Shown here: piece by piece, positions 37,530 to 45,148 of the stretch | Layout of the letters: every line of letters starts with the position of its first letter | Numbering within the stretch: position 1 is the first letter of the stretch | Assembly (NCBI RefSeq): GCF_001263205.1 | Contig: NZ_CP012333.1 | Location: 8,165,501 to 8,229,500, forward strand | From: Labilithrix luteola | GTDB lineage: Bacteria > Myxococcota_A > Polyangia > Polyangiales > Polyangiaceae | Direction of reading: 5' to 3' | DNA: 64,000 nt | Position numbers and translations under genes: made by a program | Notes under the pieces: model-generated | The model's database searches: none | Seen by the model: only the letters and a program-made list of their open reading frames with translations | Told to the model about the DNA's origin: nothing

Positions 37530-38992
37530 GCGGCGGAGAGACCATCGGCGTGGAAGTAGTATCCGAGACCGACGACGACCGGTTGAAATCGCGGTTCAAG
37601 CTCATCGTCCGTTCGGCGATGCAGTACTCGGCAGGATCGCTCATCACGATCGTCGGGAGCATTCTGCGGGTCGGCGTGGCCGCGCGTGTCCTCTCCGACA
37701 CCGAGAACGGCGCATGGCTAGGCCTACAGCTCTTGTTGAACTACGGGACGAACGCTCATCTCGGCTCGCTGTTTGGCGCCTATCGCAGCGTTCCCCTGCT
37801 TAGGGCAAAAGGCGAGAGTGCGGATGCCCTGCGGGAGAAGGAAACGGCATTCGGCGTCATACTGGTCGCGTCCGTGGCGGCCGTCGTCGCGCTCGGAGTG
37901 CTCGCTCCGATCGTAACCGGTGTCAACGCGATCGTGACGCTCGCGCTCGCATCGGTCTACCTCGTCGTGAATCTTCTTCGGTCGTACTTCGTGACGATGA
38001 CGAAGGCCGATAGTCGATTCAAAGAACTCAGCGTCGGTTATGCGCTGGGGGGCATCGTGACGTTGCCGTCGCTCGCCTTCGTCATCTTCTGGAAGTTGAA
38101 CGGGTTGCTCCTGGCGATGGCGGTCCCCGCGCTCGTAGAGACGAGCTACCTGGTGAGGCACGCCGGCATTCCGCGTCCGAACATCGATCGATTGCGGCTG
38201 AGAACCCAGCTCCGAGTGGGCGGAATGACCGTCGCAATCACCGTGACGACGCTGATGCTGACGACGGCGGACCGGACGACGATGCTTCGGCTTTGCGGTC
38301 CCGAGGCGACGGGCCTCTACTACATCGGTGCCAACATCGTCGCGCTATTGCCATCGTTGACGTCGCTACCCTTGGGGGTCCTCACGCCCCAGTTCTTCGA
38401 AGCCGTGGGCCGTGGCGACGACATCTACCCGTTCGTCGAGCGACCGATGAAGGTGATGTCATTCGTCGTCGCGGGAGTTGTCGGTATTGGCGCTGCGCTT
38501 CTCCCCACCGCCGTGCACCACGTATGGCCAAATCATGTCGCTGGACTGTCCGCTGCAATCGTCGCGCTGTTCTCCACGAGTGTTACCGTCCTAGCTGGTC
38601 TGGTCACCAACGTTTACTACGCGCTTGATCGACAAGGCGGACTGGTCGTCATCGTCGGTGGCAGCAGCCTCCTTGCCTTTGCAGCGGCGGGGGTTGGTAT
38701 TCATTTGTGGGGGGGGGCGATTGTCGGCGCCGTCGTCGGCTCGGCGCTGGTCATGATCATCATGCACTTCGTCTCGATTACGGTCGCGATGTCACTCATG
38801 GGCAAAACTCGCGCAGCGGGTCTTCGACTTGCCGCGACGTCGCTGGTCCCCACGGCATGCGTCGCGGGCGCCGTAACCTGTGTGTCGCTGATTGTTCCGG
38901 GCTGGTACGCTGGGACGGTTGGTGGAGCCATGGCCATGCTCGCGAGCATTGCGCTTCTGCTCGGCTGCTTCGTTCCCGTTGCGCGTCGGTAA
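37526..38992 (+). CDS. Wzx-like polysaccharide/oligosaccharide flippase
   Basis: 488 residues with about twelve to fourteen transmembrane helices arranged as in the MATE/PST (MOP) superfamily. Repeated halves are visible (FKLIVRSAMQYSAGSLITIV and LRTQLRVGGMTVAITVTTLM, then TADRTTMLRLCGPEATGLYY). This group moves undecaprenyl-linked glycans across the inner membrane. Its ATG overlaps the upstream stop. Its place next to the polymerase-like and sugar-synthesis genes supports the export role. Confidence 0.75.
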   Translation: MSGGETIGVEVVSETDDDRLKSRFKLIVRSAMQYSAGSLITIVGSILRVGVAARVLSDTENGAWLGLQLLLNYGTNAHLGSLFGAYRSVPLLRAKGESADALREKETAFGVILVASVAAVVALGVLAPIVTGVNAIVTLALASVYLVVNLLRSYFVTMTKADSRFKELSVGYALGGIVTLPSLAFVIFWKLNGLLLAMAVPALVETSYLVRHAGIPRPNIDRLRLRTQLRVGGMTVAITVTTLMLTTADRTTMLRLCGPEATGLYYIGANIVALLPSLTSLPLGVLTPQFFEAVGRGDDIYPFVERPMKVMSFVVAGVVGIGAALLPTAVHHVWPNHVAGLSAAIVALFSTSVTVLAGLVTNVYYALDRQGGLVVIVGGSSLLAFAAAGVGIHLWGGAIVGAVVGSALVMIIMHFVSITVAMSLMGKTRAAGLRLAATSLVPTACVAGAVTCVSLIVPGWYAGTVGGAMAMLASIALLLGCFVPVARR

Positions 38993-39002
38993 GCTCATGC
39001 TT

Positions 39003-39065
39003 ATGAACGGGCTCCTGGACCTTGCCCCTCACCTTGCGCTGCAACGAGAGAAGACGGTGCCTTGA
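39003..39065 (+). CDS. Possible 20-residue leader peptide coupled to pseG
   Basis: A short frame MNGLLDLAPHLALQREKTVP starts at ATG 39003 (another ATG at 38997) and stops at 39063-39065. Its TGA overlaps the TTG start of pseG (TTGA). The same overlap type couples the genes around it. No strong ribosome binding site is seen, so it may be chance. Confidence 0.2.
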   Translation: MNGLLDLAPHLALQREKTVP

Positions 39066-40075
39066 GAGTTCTCGTTCGCGTCGAAGCTTCTTCCTCCATA
39101 GGGTACGGCCATCTCGCTCGCTGCTTGACGTTGTGCCGCTCTCTGAGCGCGAAAGGGGCAGTCGTCGAGTTTGCGATCTCGGAGCCGAGCGCGCACGTCC
39201 GCTCGTGGATCGAGCGCGCGGGGTATTGCGTACACTCGCTCGCCGACGATGGCGGGACGTTGAGGCGCGTCGTTCGCGAGACCGACCTGGTTATCGCGGA
39301 CGGTTATGGCTTCGGCCCGGAGACACACGAGGCACTGGCAGGGGGCGGCAGGGTCTTTTGCGTCATCGACGACCTCGGGGTCCCGGTTCGGGCGGACGTC
39401 GTCGTGAACGGGAATCTGTTTGCCGAACGTTTGACGTATGCGGGGGTCCCGAAGACGTTGCTTGGACCGACCTACGCTCTCGTTCGCGATGAGTTCTTGC
39501 AGGTACGCAACGAGTCTGCGGTCGTGCGAGGCGAACGCCCGCGTCTCCTCGTGACGATGGGGGGCTCGGATCCCGCAGGTGCAACCGAGGTTGTCTTGCG
39601 GTCCTTGGATGAGATCGACGACGCAGACGTGCGCACGATCGTTGGGGCAGCGAATCTGCGGGCGGCTGAGATACGGGAGCTTGCTCGACGCATCGAGCGG
39701 CACCATGTTGAAGTCGTCGTCGATGCGCAGCGCATGAGCGAAGAGATGCGCTGGTGTGACGTCGCGATCTCCGCGGCAGGCAGTACTTGTCTCGAGCTTT
39801 CTTGCGTCGGCGTTCCGGCGATTGTCTTTGCCATCGCCGACAATCAGGAGCCCGTCGCGGAAGAAGCTGCCCGTCGAGGCTTGATGCTGAGCGTCGGAAG
39901 GTTCGACGCCGGGCTCTCCGCGCGGCTCGTGGAAGCTTTGCGTGGTCTCATGAGCGACCACGCGGCGCGCGGGATGATGGTCGAGCGCCAACGTGCCACC
40001 GTCGACGGTGCAGGAAGCGAACGCGCCGCGCACGCACTCGTCGAAGAAGTTCGTCGGCGCGGTCGCTCGGAGTGA
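39062..40075 (+). CDS. pseG: UDP-2,4-diacetamido-2,4,6-trideoxy-altrose hydrolase (PseG)
   Basis: A 337-residue GT-B-fold hydrolase that removes UDP in the fourth step of pseudaminic acid synthesis. The signature SSSIGYGHLARCLTL places the catalytic His at position 17, as known for Campylobacter PseG. Other marks are VIDDLGVPVRADVVVN, GPTYALVRDEF, VTMGGSDPAGAT, SAAGSTCLELSCVGVPAIV and DNQEPVAEE. The start is TTG at 39062, which gives the family N-terminus MRVLVRVEAS. The gene follows the flippase by 69 bp. A LegG-type hydrolase for legionaminic acid is the main alternative, but pseC and pseI neighbours favour Pse. Confidence 0.85.
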   Translation: MRVLVRVEASSSIGYGHLARCLTLCRSLSAKGAVVEFAISEPSAHVRSWIERAGYCVHSLADDGGTLRRVVRETDLVIADGYGFGPETHEALAGGGRVFCVIDDLGVPVRADVVVNGNLFAERLTYAGVPKTLLGPTYALVRDEFLQVRNESAVVRGERPRLLVTMGGSDPAGATEVVLRSLDEIDDADVRTIVGAANLRAAEIRELARRIERHHVEVVVDAQRMSEEMRWCDVAISAAGSTCLELSCVGVPAIVFAIADNQEPVAEEAARRGLMLSVGRFDAGLSARLVEALRGLMSDHAARGMMVERQRATVDGAGSERAAHALVEEVRRRGRSE

Positions 40076-40183
40076 CTTCCCGTTGGACATGCCTCGGGTA
40101 GTCTGCGATTTTCGCGGCGTGCTCGTGTCCGCTGCTATGTATCTGTAAGGTGATGTGCTACTCGACCGACGGCCGGCCCGATA

Positions 40184-40199
40184 CCGGCATGAATGCCGG
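40184..40199. repeat. 16-bp near-perfect palindrome upstream of the SDR gene
   Basis: Sequence ccggcat-ga-atgccgg: two perfect 7-bp arms with a 2-nt centre, 28 bp before the proposed ATG at 40228. It lies in the only sizeable gap (152 bp) of the pseG-pseI string. An operator for an internal promoter is possible. No regulator is known. Confidence 0.35.
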
Positions 40200-40227
40200 A
40201 GCGCCCATCGTCATCGGAGTGTCGGGA

Positions 40228-41294
40228 ATGATTGATCTCACCTTTGTACGCGGAAGACGGTTCTCATTACCGGGGCCGCGGGGACCATCGGTGCCGCGTT
40301 GGCGGAGAAGGTGCTGCCGGTCGCGCGCTCGGTTCGCTGCTTCGACCACGGCGAGACGGAGCTCTTTTTCCTCCATCAGCGCTTGGCCGCGAAGGGAAAT
40401 CTGGCCCCCCAGTTGGGCGACATACGGGACCTCGATCGCTTGCGCATGGCCATGTCGGGTGTCGACATCGTGTTCCATGCGGCTGCGCTCAAGCATGTCG
40501 GTCTTGGTGAGTACAACCCGTTCGAGGTCGTTCAGACGAATCTGCACGGCGTCAACAATGTGATCCGTGCTGCGCTCGACATGGACGTGGCGCGCGTGAT
40601 CTTTACGTCGAGTGACAAGGCCGTCAATCCGACGAACGTGATGGGCGCATCAAAGATGATGGGGGAACGCCTCGTCGTCGCCGCAAACGAGATTCGTGGC
40701 CCTCGCCGGACACGTTTCGCCGCCGTGCGCTTCGGCAACGTCGTGGGCTCGCGCGGCTCCGTGGTCCCCATTTTTGCGTCCCAGCTGCTTCGCGGAGAGC
40801 CTCTGACGCTCACCGACGAACAGATGACCCGCTACGTGATGACCATCGATGAGGCCGCTGGGCTCGTCTTGGAAGCGGGGGCTAGGATGCTCGGCGGCGA
40901 ACTGTTCGTCACCAAAATGCGTGCGCTTGCCGTGACCGACCTCGCGTCCGCGATGTCCGAGGTCCTCTCGCGTCCGCCGGTCGACATCGTGAAGATGGGA
41001 CTGCGTCCGGGAGAGAAGCTGTACGAAGAGCTGTTGAGTGCCGAAGAGGTGCCGCGCACGCTCGACCTCGAACGCCTCCTTGTCGTGGTGCCGGCGGAAG
41101 AAAACAGCGCTGCGAGCGCGGAGCTTCGGAAGCATTACTCCGAAGGAGCGCGGGTGACGAAGGAGTGGAACAGCTCGCTCGACGTGCGCATGACGCGTGC
41201 GGAGATTGCTGCCTATCTTCGTGAACACCGGATCCTCGAGAAGTATCTCCGCCCGGGAGGAGTGATTCCCGACCGGGATGCAATGGCGGAATGA
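40228..41294 (+). CDS. Soluble UDP-GlcNAc dehydratase/epimerase-type SDR (PseB/CapD-like), frame broken once near 40254
   Basis: From TTG 40299 onward the frame gives 331 residues but lacks the NAD-binding glycine motif. Upstream the same frame reads KTVLITGAAGTIGAALAEK but has no start codon. ATG 40228 supplies MIDLTFVRG in another frame. One extra A in ggaagacgg (40252-40260) joins them into about 355 residues. The body has DIRD, VFHAAALKHVGLGEYNPFE, SSDKAVNPTNVMGASKMMGE and RPGEKLYEELL. The position that is catalytic Tyr in PseB is Met (NVMG), as in PglF-like enzymes. It may act as PseB or as the Pal partner of the next gene. Confidence 0.75.
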
Positions 41295-41316
41295 ATTCCA
41301 ACATAGGCGGCTGTCG

Positions 41317-42342
41317 ATGCGGTGCTTGGTAACGGGTGGAGCAGGGTTTATCGGTCGCTGGCTCGTCGAAAAGCTCCTCGCTCGAGGCGACGCGGTGCTT
41401 GCTGTCGACGACCTTTCGAATGGGCGTCGTGAGAACGTTCGCGACTTCGAAGGAAAACCCGGATGGCTCGGACTGCTCGTCGGCGACGTCAAGGATGGCG
41501 TTTTCGTCAACCAGGTGTTCGAGCGTGGGCCCTGGGATGCCGTGTTTCATCTTGCGGCCTCCATCAACGTTCAAAGCTCGATCGACAAGCCCGAGCCGAC
41601 GTTCCGGAACGAAGCGGAGGGAACGTTTCGCGTTCTCGAGGCGTGTCGACGACAGTACTTCGCCGCCAACGGTCTGACTGTCGACGCGGGGCATTTCGAC
41701 TACGACGCGGATGTGCCGCGCCTCGTTCAGCGAGCGCCGCGCGTCGCCGTCATGTCGACGTGCATGGTGTACGATCTTGCGGGCGGCAACGCGATTGCAG
41801 AGTCGCACCCCTATCGACCGGCGTCGCCTTACGCGGCGGCGAAGATCGGCGCGGACATGCTCGCGATCTCGTACCACAAGTCGTACGCGATGCCGGTCAC
41901 CGTGGTGCGGCCGTTCAATACCTACGGACCGTTCCAGAAGAGCAATTCGGAAGGTGGCGTCGTGTCGATCTTCCTCAAGCGAGACATCGCTGGAGAAGCT
42001 CTGCGCGTGAAAGGCAGCGGCCAACAAACGCGCGACCTCCTTTACGTCGAGGACTGCGCTGACTTCATCGTTCGCGCGATGGAGTCTGGTTCTGCAGAAG
42101 GCGAGATCATCAATGCCGGCACCGGTCGCGACGTGCGCATCGTCGATCTGGCCGCGATGTGCTCGAGTCAAGGGAACCGCGTCGAACACGTCCCGCATGA
42201 TCACCCTCAGGCCGAGATCATGAAGTTGCTTTGTGACTCCTCGAAGGCAAAGCGCCTTCTCGATTGGCAGGCCGAAGTTTCGCTCGAAGAAGGGCTGCAG
42301 CGGACGCGGCGGTGGCTCGAGGAGAACCGTTGGGCATGGTGA
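41317..42342 (+). CDS. Extended SDR nucleotide-sugar dehydratase with T-C-M in place of T-D-E
   Basis: 341 residues. ATG 41317 was chosen because the Rossmann motif VTGGAGFIG follows at once. YxxxK is intact (Y172, K176 in SPYAAAKIGAD). The segment that reads T-D-E in dTDP-glucose 4,6-dehydratases reads S147-T-C149-M150-V-Y here. Other family marks are VVRPFNTYGPFQKSNSEGG and QTRDLLYVEDCADFIV. A C-M pair at this site is, as I recall, a mark of exo-glycal-forming UDP-GlcNAc 5,6-dehydratases (TunA; possibly Pen of Bacillus). With the gene before it, this could form a Pen/Pal route into pseudaminic acid. Its stop overlaps pseC. Confidence 0.78.
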   Translation: MRCLVTGGAGFIGRWLVEKLLARGDAVLAVDDLSNGRRENVRDFEGKPGWLGLLVGDVKDGVFVNQVFERGPWDAVFHLAASINVQSSIDKPEPTFRNEAEGTFRVLEACRRQYFAANGLTVDAGHFDYDADVPRLVQRAPRVAVMSTCMVYDLAGGNAIAESHPYRPASPYAAAKIGADMLAISYHKSYAMPVTVVRPFNTYGPFQKSNSEGGVVSIFLKRDIAGEALRVKGSGQQTRDLLYVEDCADFIVRAMESGSAEGEIINAGTGRDVRIVDLAAMCSSQGNRVEHVPHDHPQAEIMKLLCDSSKAKRLLDWQAEVSLEEGLQRTRRWLEENRWAW

Positions 42343-43538
42343 GCGACCTCCACCCCCTCCCGTATGGTCGACAGAGCATCGACGATGACGACATCGACGC
42401 CGTCGTTCGCTGCCTTCGGTCCGACTACCTGACGCAAGGTCCGGAAGTGCGCCGGTTCGAAGAGGCGCTCTGCGAAACCACCGGCGCCAGGTATGCTGTT
42501 GCCGTTGCCAACGGGACCGCTGCGCTCCACCTGGCGGCGCTCGCAGCAGGTGTTCGCGCGGACGACGTAGGAATCACCTCGACGATCACTTTCGTCGCGT
42601 CGGCAAACGCCATTCGTTATGCGGGTGGAACGGCTCGGTTCTGCGATGTCGATCCCGATACCGGGCTCCTTTCGATGCGCTCGCTGGAGGAGTGCGTCGC
42701 GCGCACGCCTCCGAAGGTCATCGTGCCGGTCGATCTCACCGGCGCGGTCGCCGATCTTCCGAGGGTGAACGCGATCGCGAAGCGGGCGGGAGCGCTCGTC
42801 GTCGAGGACGCCGCTCACTCGCTCGGCGCGACCTACGATGTGGATGGCGTCACGTATCGCGCGGGCTCTTGTCAGCACGCCGACATGGCCATCTTGAGCT
42901 TTCACCCGGTCAAGCACGTGACGACGGGGGAGGGCGGCGCCATCACGACGAACGACGAGGCGCTCTACCGGGAGCTGCTCGACCTTCGGACGCACGGCAT
43001 CACCAAGGACCCGCAGAAGCTCGAGAAGAACGACGGTCCTTGGTACTACGAGCAACGCGCGCTCGGCTTCAACTATCGCATCACCGATTTGCAGTGCGCG
43101 CTCGGTTCGAGCCAGCTGAAGAAGCTCGGTCGTTTCGTGAGTCGTCGCAGAGAAATTGCCGCTCGTTACGACGAGGCGTTTGCGCAGCTCTCGTCGCGGC
43201 TTCGGCCGCTCGTCGTGCCGGCCGGCGTTCGCTCGGCGTATCACTTGTACGTCGTGCGCCTCGTCGCGCGTCCGGGGGAGGACCTCGCAGGTGTCGCCGA
43301 GCGGCGCAAAGCTCTCTATCTCGCCCTCGCCGAGCAGAGGATTCACGCCCAGGTGCATTACATCCCGGTCCACACGCAGCCCGATTTTCGGCGTCACGGG
43401 ATGGGAAGCGAGAAGCTTCCGGGGGCCGATGCCTACTACGCGAGCTGTCTGAGCCTCCCGATGTTTCCGACCATGTCGGACGGCGACGTAGATCGCGTCG
43501 TTGCAGCCGTGACGAGAATCGTGTCCGAGGGTGCATGA
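42336..43538 (+). CDS. pseC: UDP-4-amino-4,6-dideoxy-N-acetyl-altrosamine transaminase (PseC)
   Basis: A 400-residue DegT/DnrJ/EryC1-fold PLP aminotransferase. The start PLPYGRQSIDDDDIDAVVRC, then SDYLTQGPEVRRFE, is close to the PseC type. The PLP-forming Lys is K193 in SFHPVKHVTTGEGG, with D158 in VVEDAAHSLGA binding the pyridine nitrogen. GFNYRITDLQCALGSSQLKK completes the signature. It transfers an amino group to C4 of the UDP-4-keto sugar made by the preceding SDR enzymes. ATG 42336 overlaps the upstream gene's last codons, and its own stop overlaps the next ATG. Confidence 0.9.
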   Translation: MVSDLHPLPYGRQSIDDDDIDAVVRCLRSDYLTQGPEVRRFEEALCETTGARYAVAVANGTAALHLAALAAGVRADDVGITSTITFVASANAIRYAGGTARFCDVDPDTGLLSMRSLEECVARTPPKVIVPVDLTGAVADLPRVNAIAKRAGALVVEDAAHSLGATYDVDGVTYRAGSCQHADMAILSFHPVKHVTTGEGGAITTNDEALYRELLDLRTHGITKDPQKLEKNDGPWYYEQRALGFNYRITDLQCALGSSQLKKLGRFVSRRREIAARYDEAFAQLSSRLRPLVVPAGVRSAYHLYVVRLVARPGEDLAGVAERRKALYLALAEQRIHAQVHYIPVHTQPDFRRHGMGSEKLPGADAYYASCLSLPMFPTMSDGDVDRVVAAVTRIVSEGA

Positions 43539-45067
43539 AGGCATTCGACGTTGCTGGACGAAGGATTGGGGAAGACGAGCGAGTCTTCTTCATTGCCGAG
43601 TTGTCGGCGAACCACGGTCAGAACATCGACGTCGCCAAGCGTACGATCGAGGCCGCCGCCAAGGCCGGCGCCGACGCGATCAAGCTCCAGACGTACACGC
43701 CCGACACGCTCACGCTTCGAAGCTCTGCCCCACCGTTCGTCGTCACGACGGCCAATGCGTGGGCCGGTCGAACGCTGCATGACCTCTACGCGGAGGCCAT
43801 GACGCCGTGGGGGTGGCACGCCGAGCTCAAGGCGGTCGCAGAAGCGAACGGGTTGGTTTGGTTCTCGACCCCCTTCGACCCCACGGCAACCGAGTTCCTC
43901 GAGGGCCTCGGGATGGACATCTACAAGGTCGCGTCGTTCGAGATCGTCGACCTTCCATTGATCGAGCGGATCGCACAGACCGGCAAGCCGATGGTCATTT
44001 CGACCGGAATGGCGAGTCTGTCCGATATCGAAGCCGCGCTGTCCGTCTGTCGTGAGGCTGGCAACGACCGGCTCGTGTTGCTCCGCTGCGTGTCGTCGTA
44101 TCCCGCACGCCCCGACGCCATGAACTTGCGAAGTTTCGAAACGCTTCGGGCGTTCGGCACGGTGCTCGGCCTCTCGGACCACACGCGCGACGCAACGGTG
44201 GCGATTGCGTCCGTCGCGCTCGGCGCACGTGTCATCGAGAAGCATTTCATTCTCGACCGTTCACTCGGTGGCCCCGACTCCTTCTTTTCGCTCGAGCCGG
44301 ACGAATTCAAGTCGATGGTTTCCGCCGTGCGCGATCTCGAACGTGCACTCGGTGCCCCTCGATTCGGTGTCTCCGCCGACGAGGCTGGCAGCGCCAAGTT
44401 CCGACGCTCGCTCTTCGTGAGTGCGGACGTCGCGGAAGGTGCCGTGTTGACGTGCGACCTCGTTCGCAGTGTCCGTCCGGCCGATGGTCTTCCCCCGCGC
44501 GAACTGCCAGCGATACTGGGCCGTCGAGCCGCGCGCGCGTTGAAGGCTGCGACGCCTCTCTCCTGGGAGGACGTCGGCCAGCGATCGCCTCGTGCTGCCG
44601 TAGAGCTTCGCCCCGCGCTCCAGGGGGATGCGGACGCTTTGCTTGTCTGGCGAAACGACGCGACCACCCGTGCCATGTCGATTGCGCAGGCCGAAGTCGA
44701 GCGCTCGGAACACGAGGCATGGCTCGCACGGGTGCTCGACGCCGCCGATCGAAAGCTTTTCGTTGCCGAACTCGACGGCAACGCCATTGGTCAGGTGCGA
44801 TTGGACAAGGTCGGCCAATCGACCTGGGAAGTCTCGATTACGGTGGCTCCGGAAGCGCGTGGTCGCCGGCTCTCCTCGTCCATCCTAGGGGCGGTGGAAG
44901 CGCCTGCGCGCGCGCTCGGCGTCAAACGTCTCGTCGCCACGATTCGTCCGGAGAACGAGGCGAGCATTCGCGCCTTCAAGTGCGCTGGCTACTACGCCTT
45001 CACGGAGCGATCGCAAGAGGGTGTCCGACTCTTGCGATGCGAGCGGCGTATCGTCCCATACGTGTGA
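43535..45067 (+). CDS. pseI: Pseudaminic acid synthase fused to a GNAT acetyltransferase (PseI-PseH)
   Basis: 510 residues. The NeuB-type TIM barrel (about 16-255) has FFIAELSANHGQNID, AIKLQTYTPDTLTL, FSTPFDPTATEFLE, YKVASFEIVDLPLI, ISTGMASLSDIE and IEKHFILDRSLGGPDSFFS. It condenses the 6-deoxy-altrose with phosphoenolpyruvate. A SAF domain follows (about 290-348, RRSLFVSADVAEGAVLT to LGRRAARALKAATPL). After a short linker, residues 355-500 form a GNAT domain with WRNDATTRAMS, VAPEARGRRLSSSI and RPENEASIRAFKCAGY, similar to PseH. PseH acetylates the 4-amino group made by PseC. No separate pseH is seen, so this fusion probably supplies it. Confidence 0.9.
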   Translation: MKAFDVAGRRIGEDERVFFIAELSANHGQNIDVAKRTIEAAAKAGADAIKLQTYTPDTLTLRSSAPPFVVTTANAWAGRTLHDLYAEAMTPWGWHAELKAVAEANGLVWFSTPFDPTATEFLEGLGMDIYKVASFEIVDLPLIERIAQTGKPMVISTGMASLSDIEAALSVCREAGNDRLVLLRCVSSYPARPDAMNLRSFETLRAFGTVLGLSDHTRDATVAIASVALGARVIEKHFILDRSLGGPDSFFSLEPDEFKSMVSAVRDLERALGAPRFGVSADEAGSAKFRRSLFVSADVAEGAVLTCDLVRSVRPADGLPPRELPAILGRRAARALKAATPLSWEDVGQRSPRAAVELRPALQGDADALLVWRNDATTRAMSIAQAEVERSEHEAWLARVLDAADRKLFVAELDGNAIGQVRLDKVGQSTWEVSITVAPEARGRRLSSSILGAVEAPARALGVKRLVATIRPENEASIRAFKCAGYYAFTERSQEGVRLLRCERRIVPYV

Positions 45068-45104
45068 GGTGAAGCCTCGGGCAGCTTCGCGGCTGCATGA
45101 GCCA

Positions 45105-45141
45105 CCGACGAGAGCGATGGTGATCGCATCGCTCTCGTCGG
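45105..45141. terminator. Perfect 15-bp hairpin between convergent genes
   Basis: Arms ccgacgagagcgatg (45105-45119) and catcgctctcgtcgg (45127-45141) around a 7-nt loop. It lies 37 bp past the stop of the PseI-PseH gene and 7 bp past the stop of the minus-strand gene at 45149. It probably ends transcription from both sides. There is no U-run, so Rho-independent function is not certain. Confidence 0.6.
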
Positions 45142-45148
45142 CGGTCGC

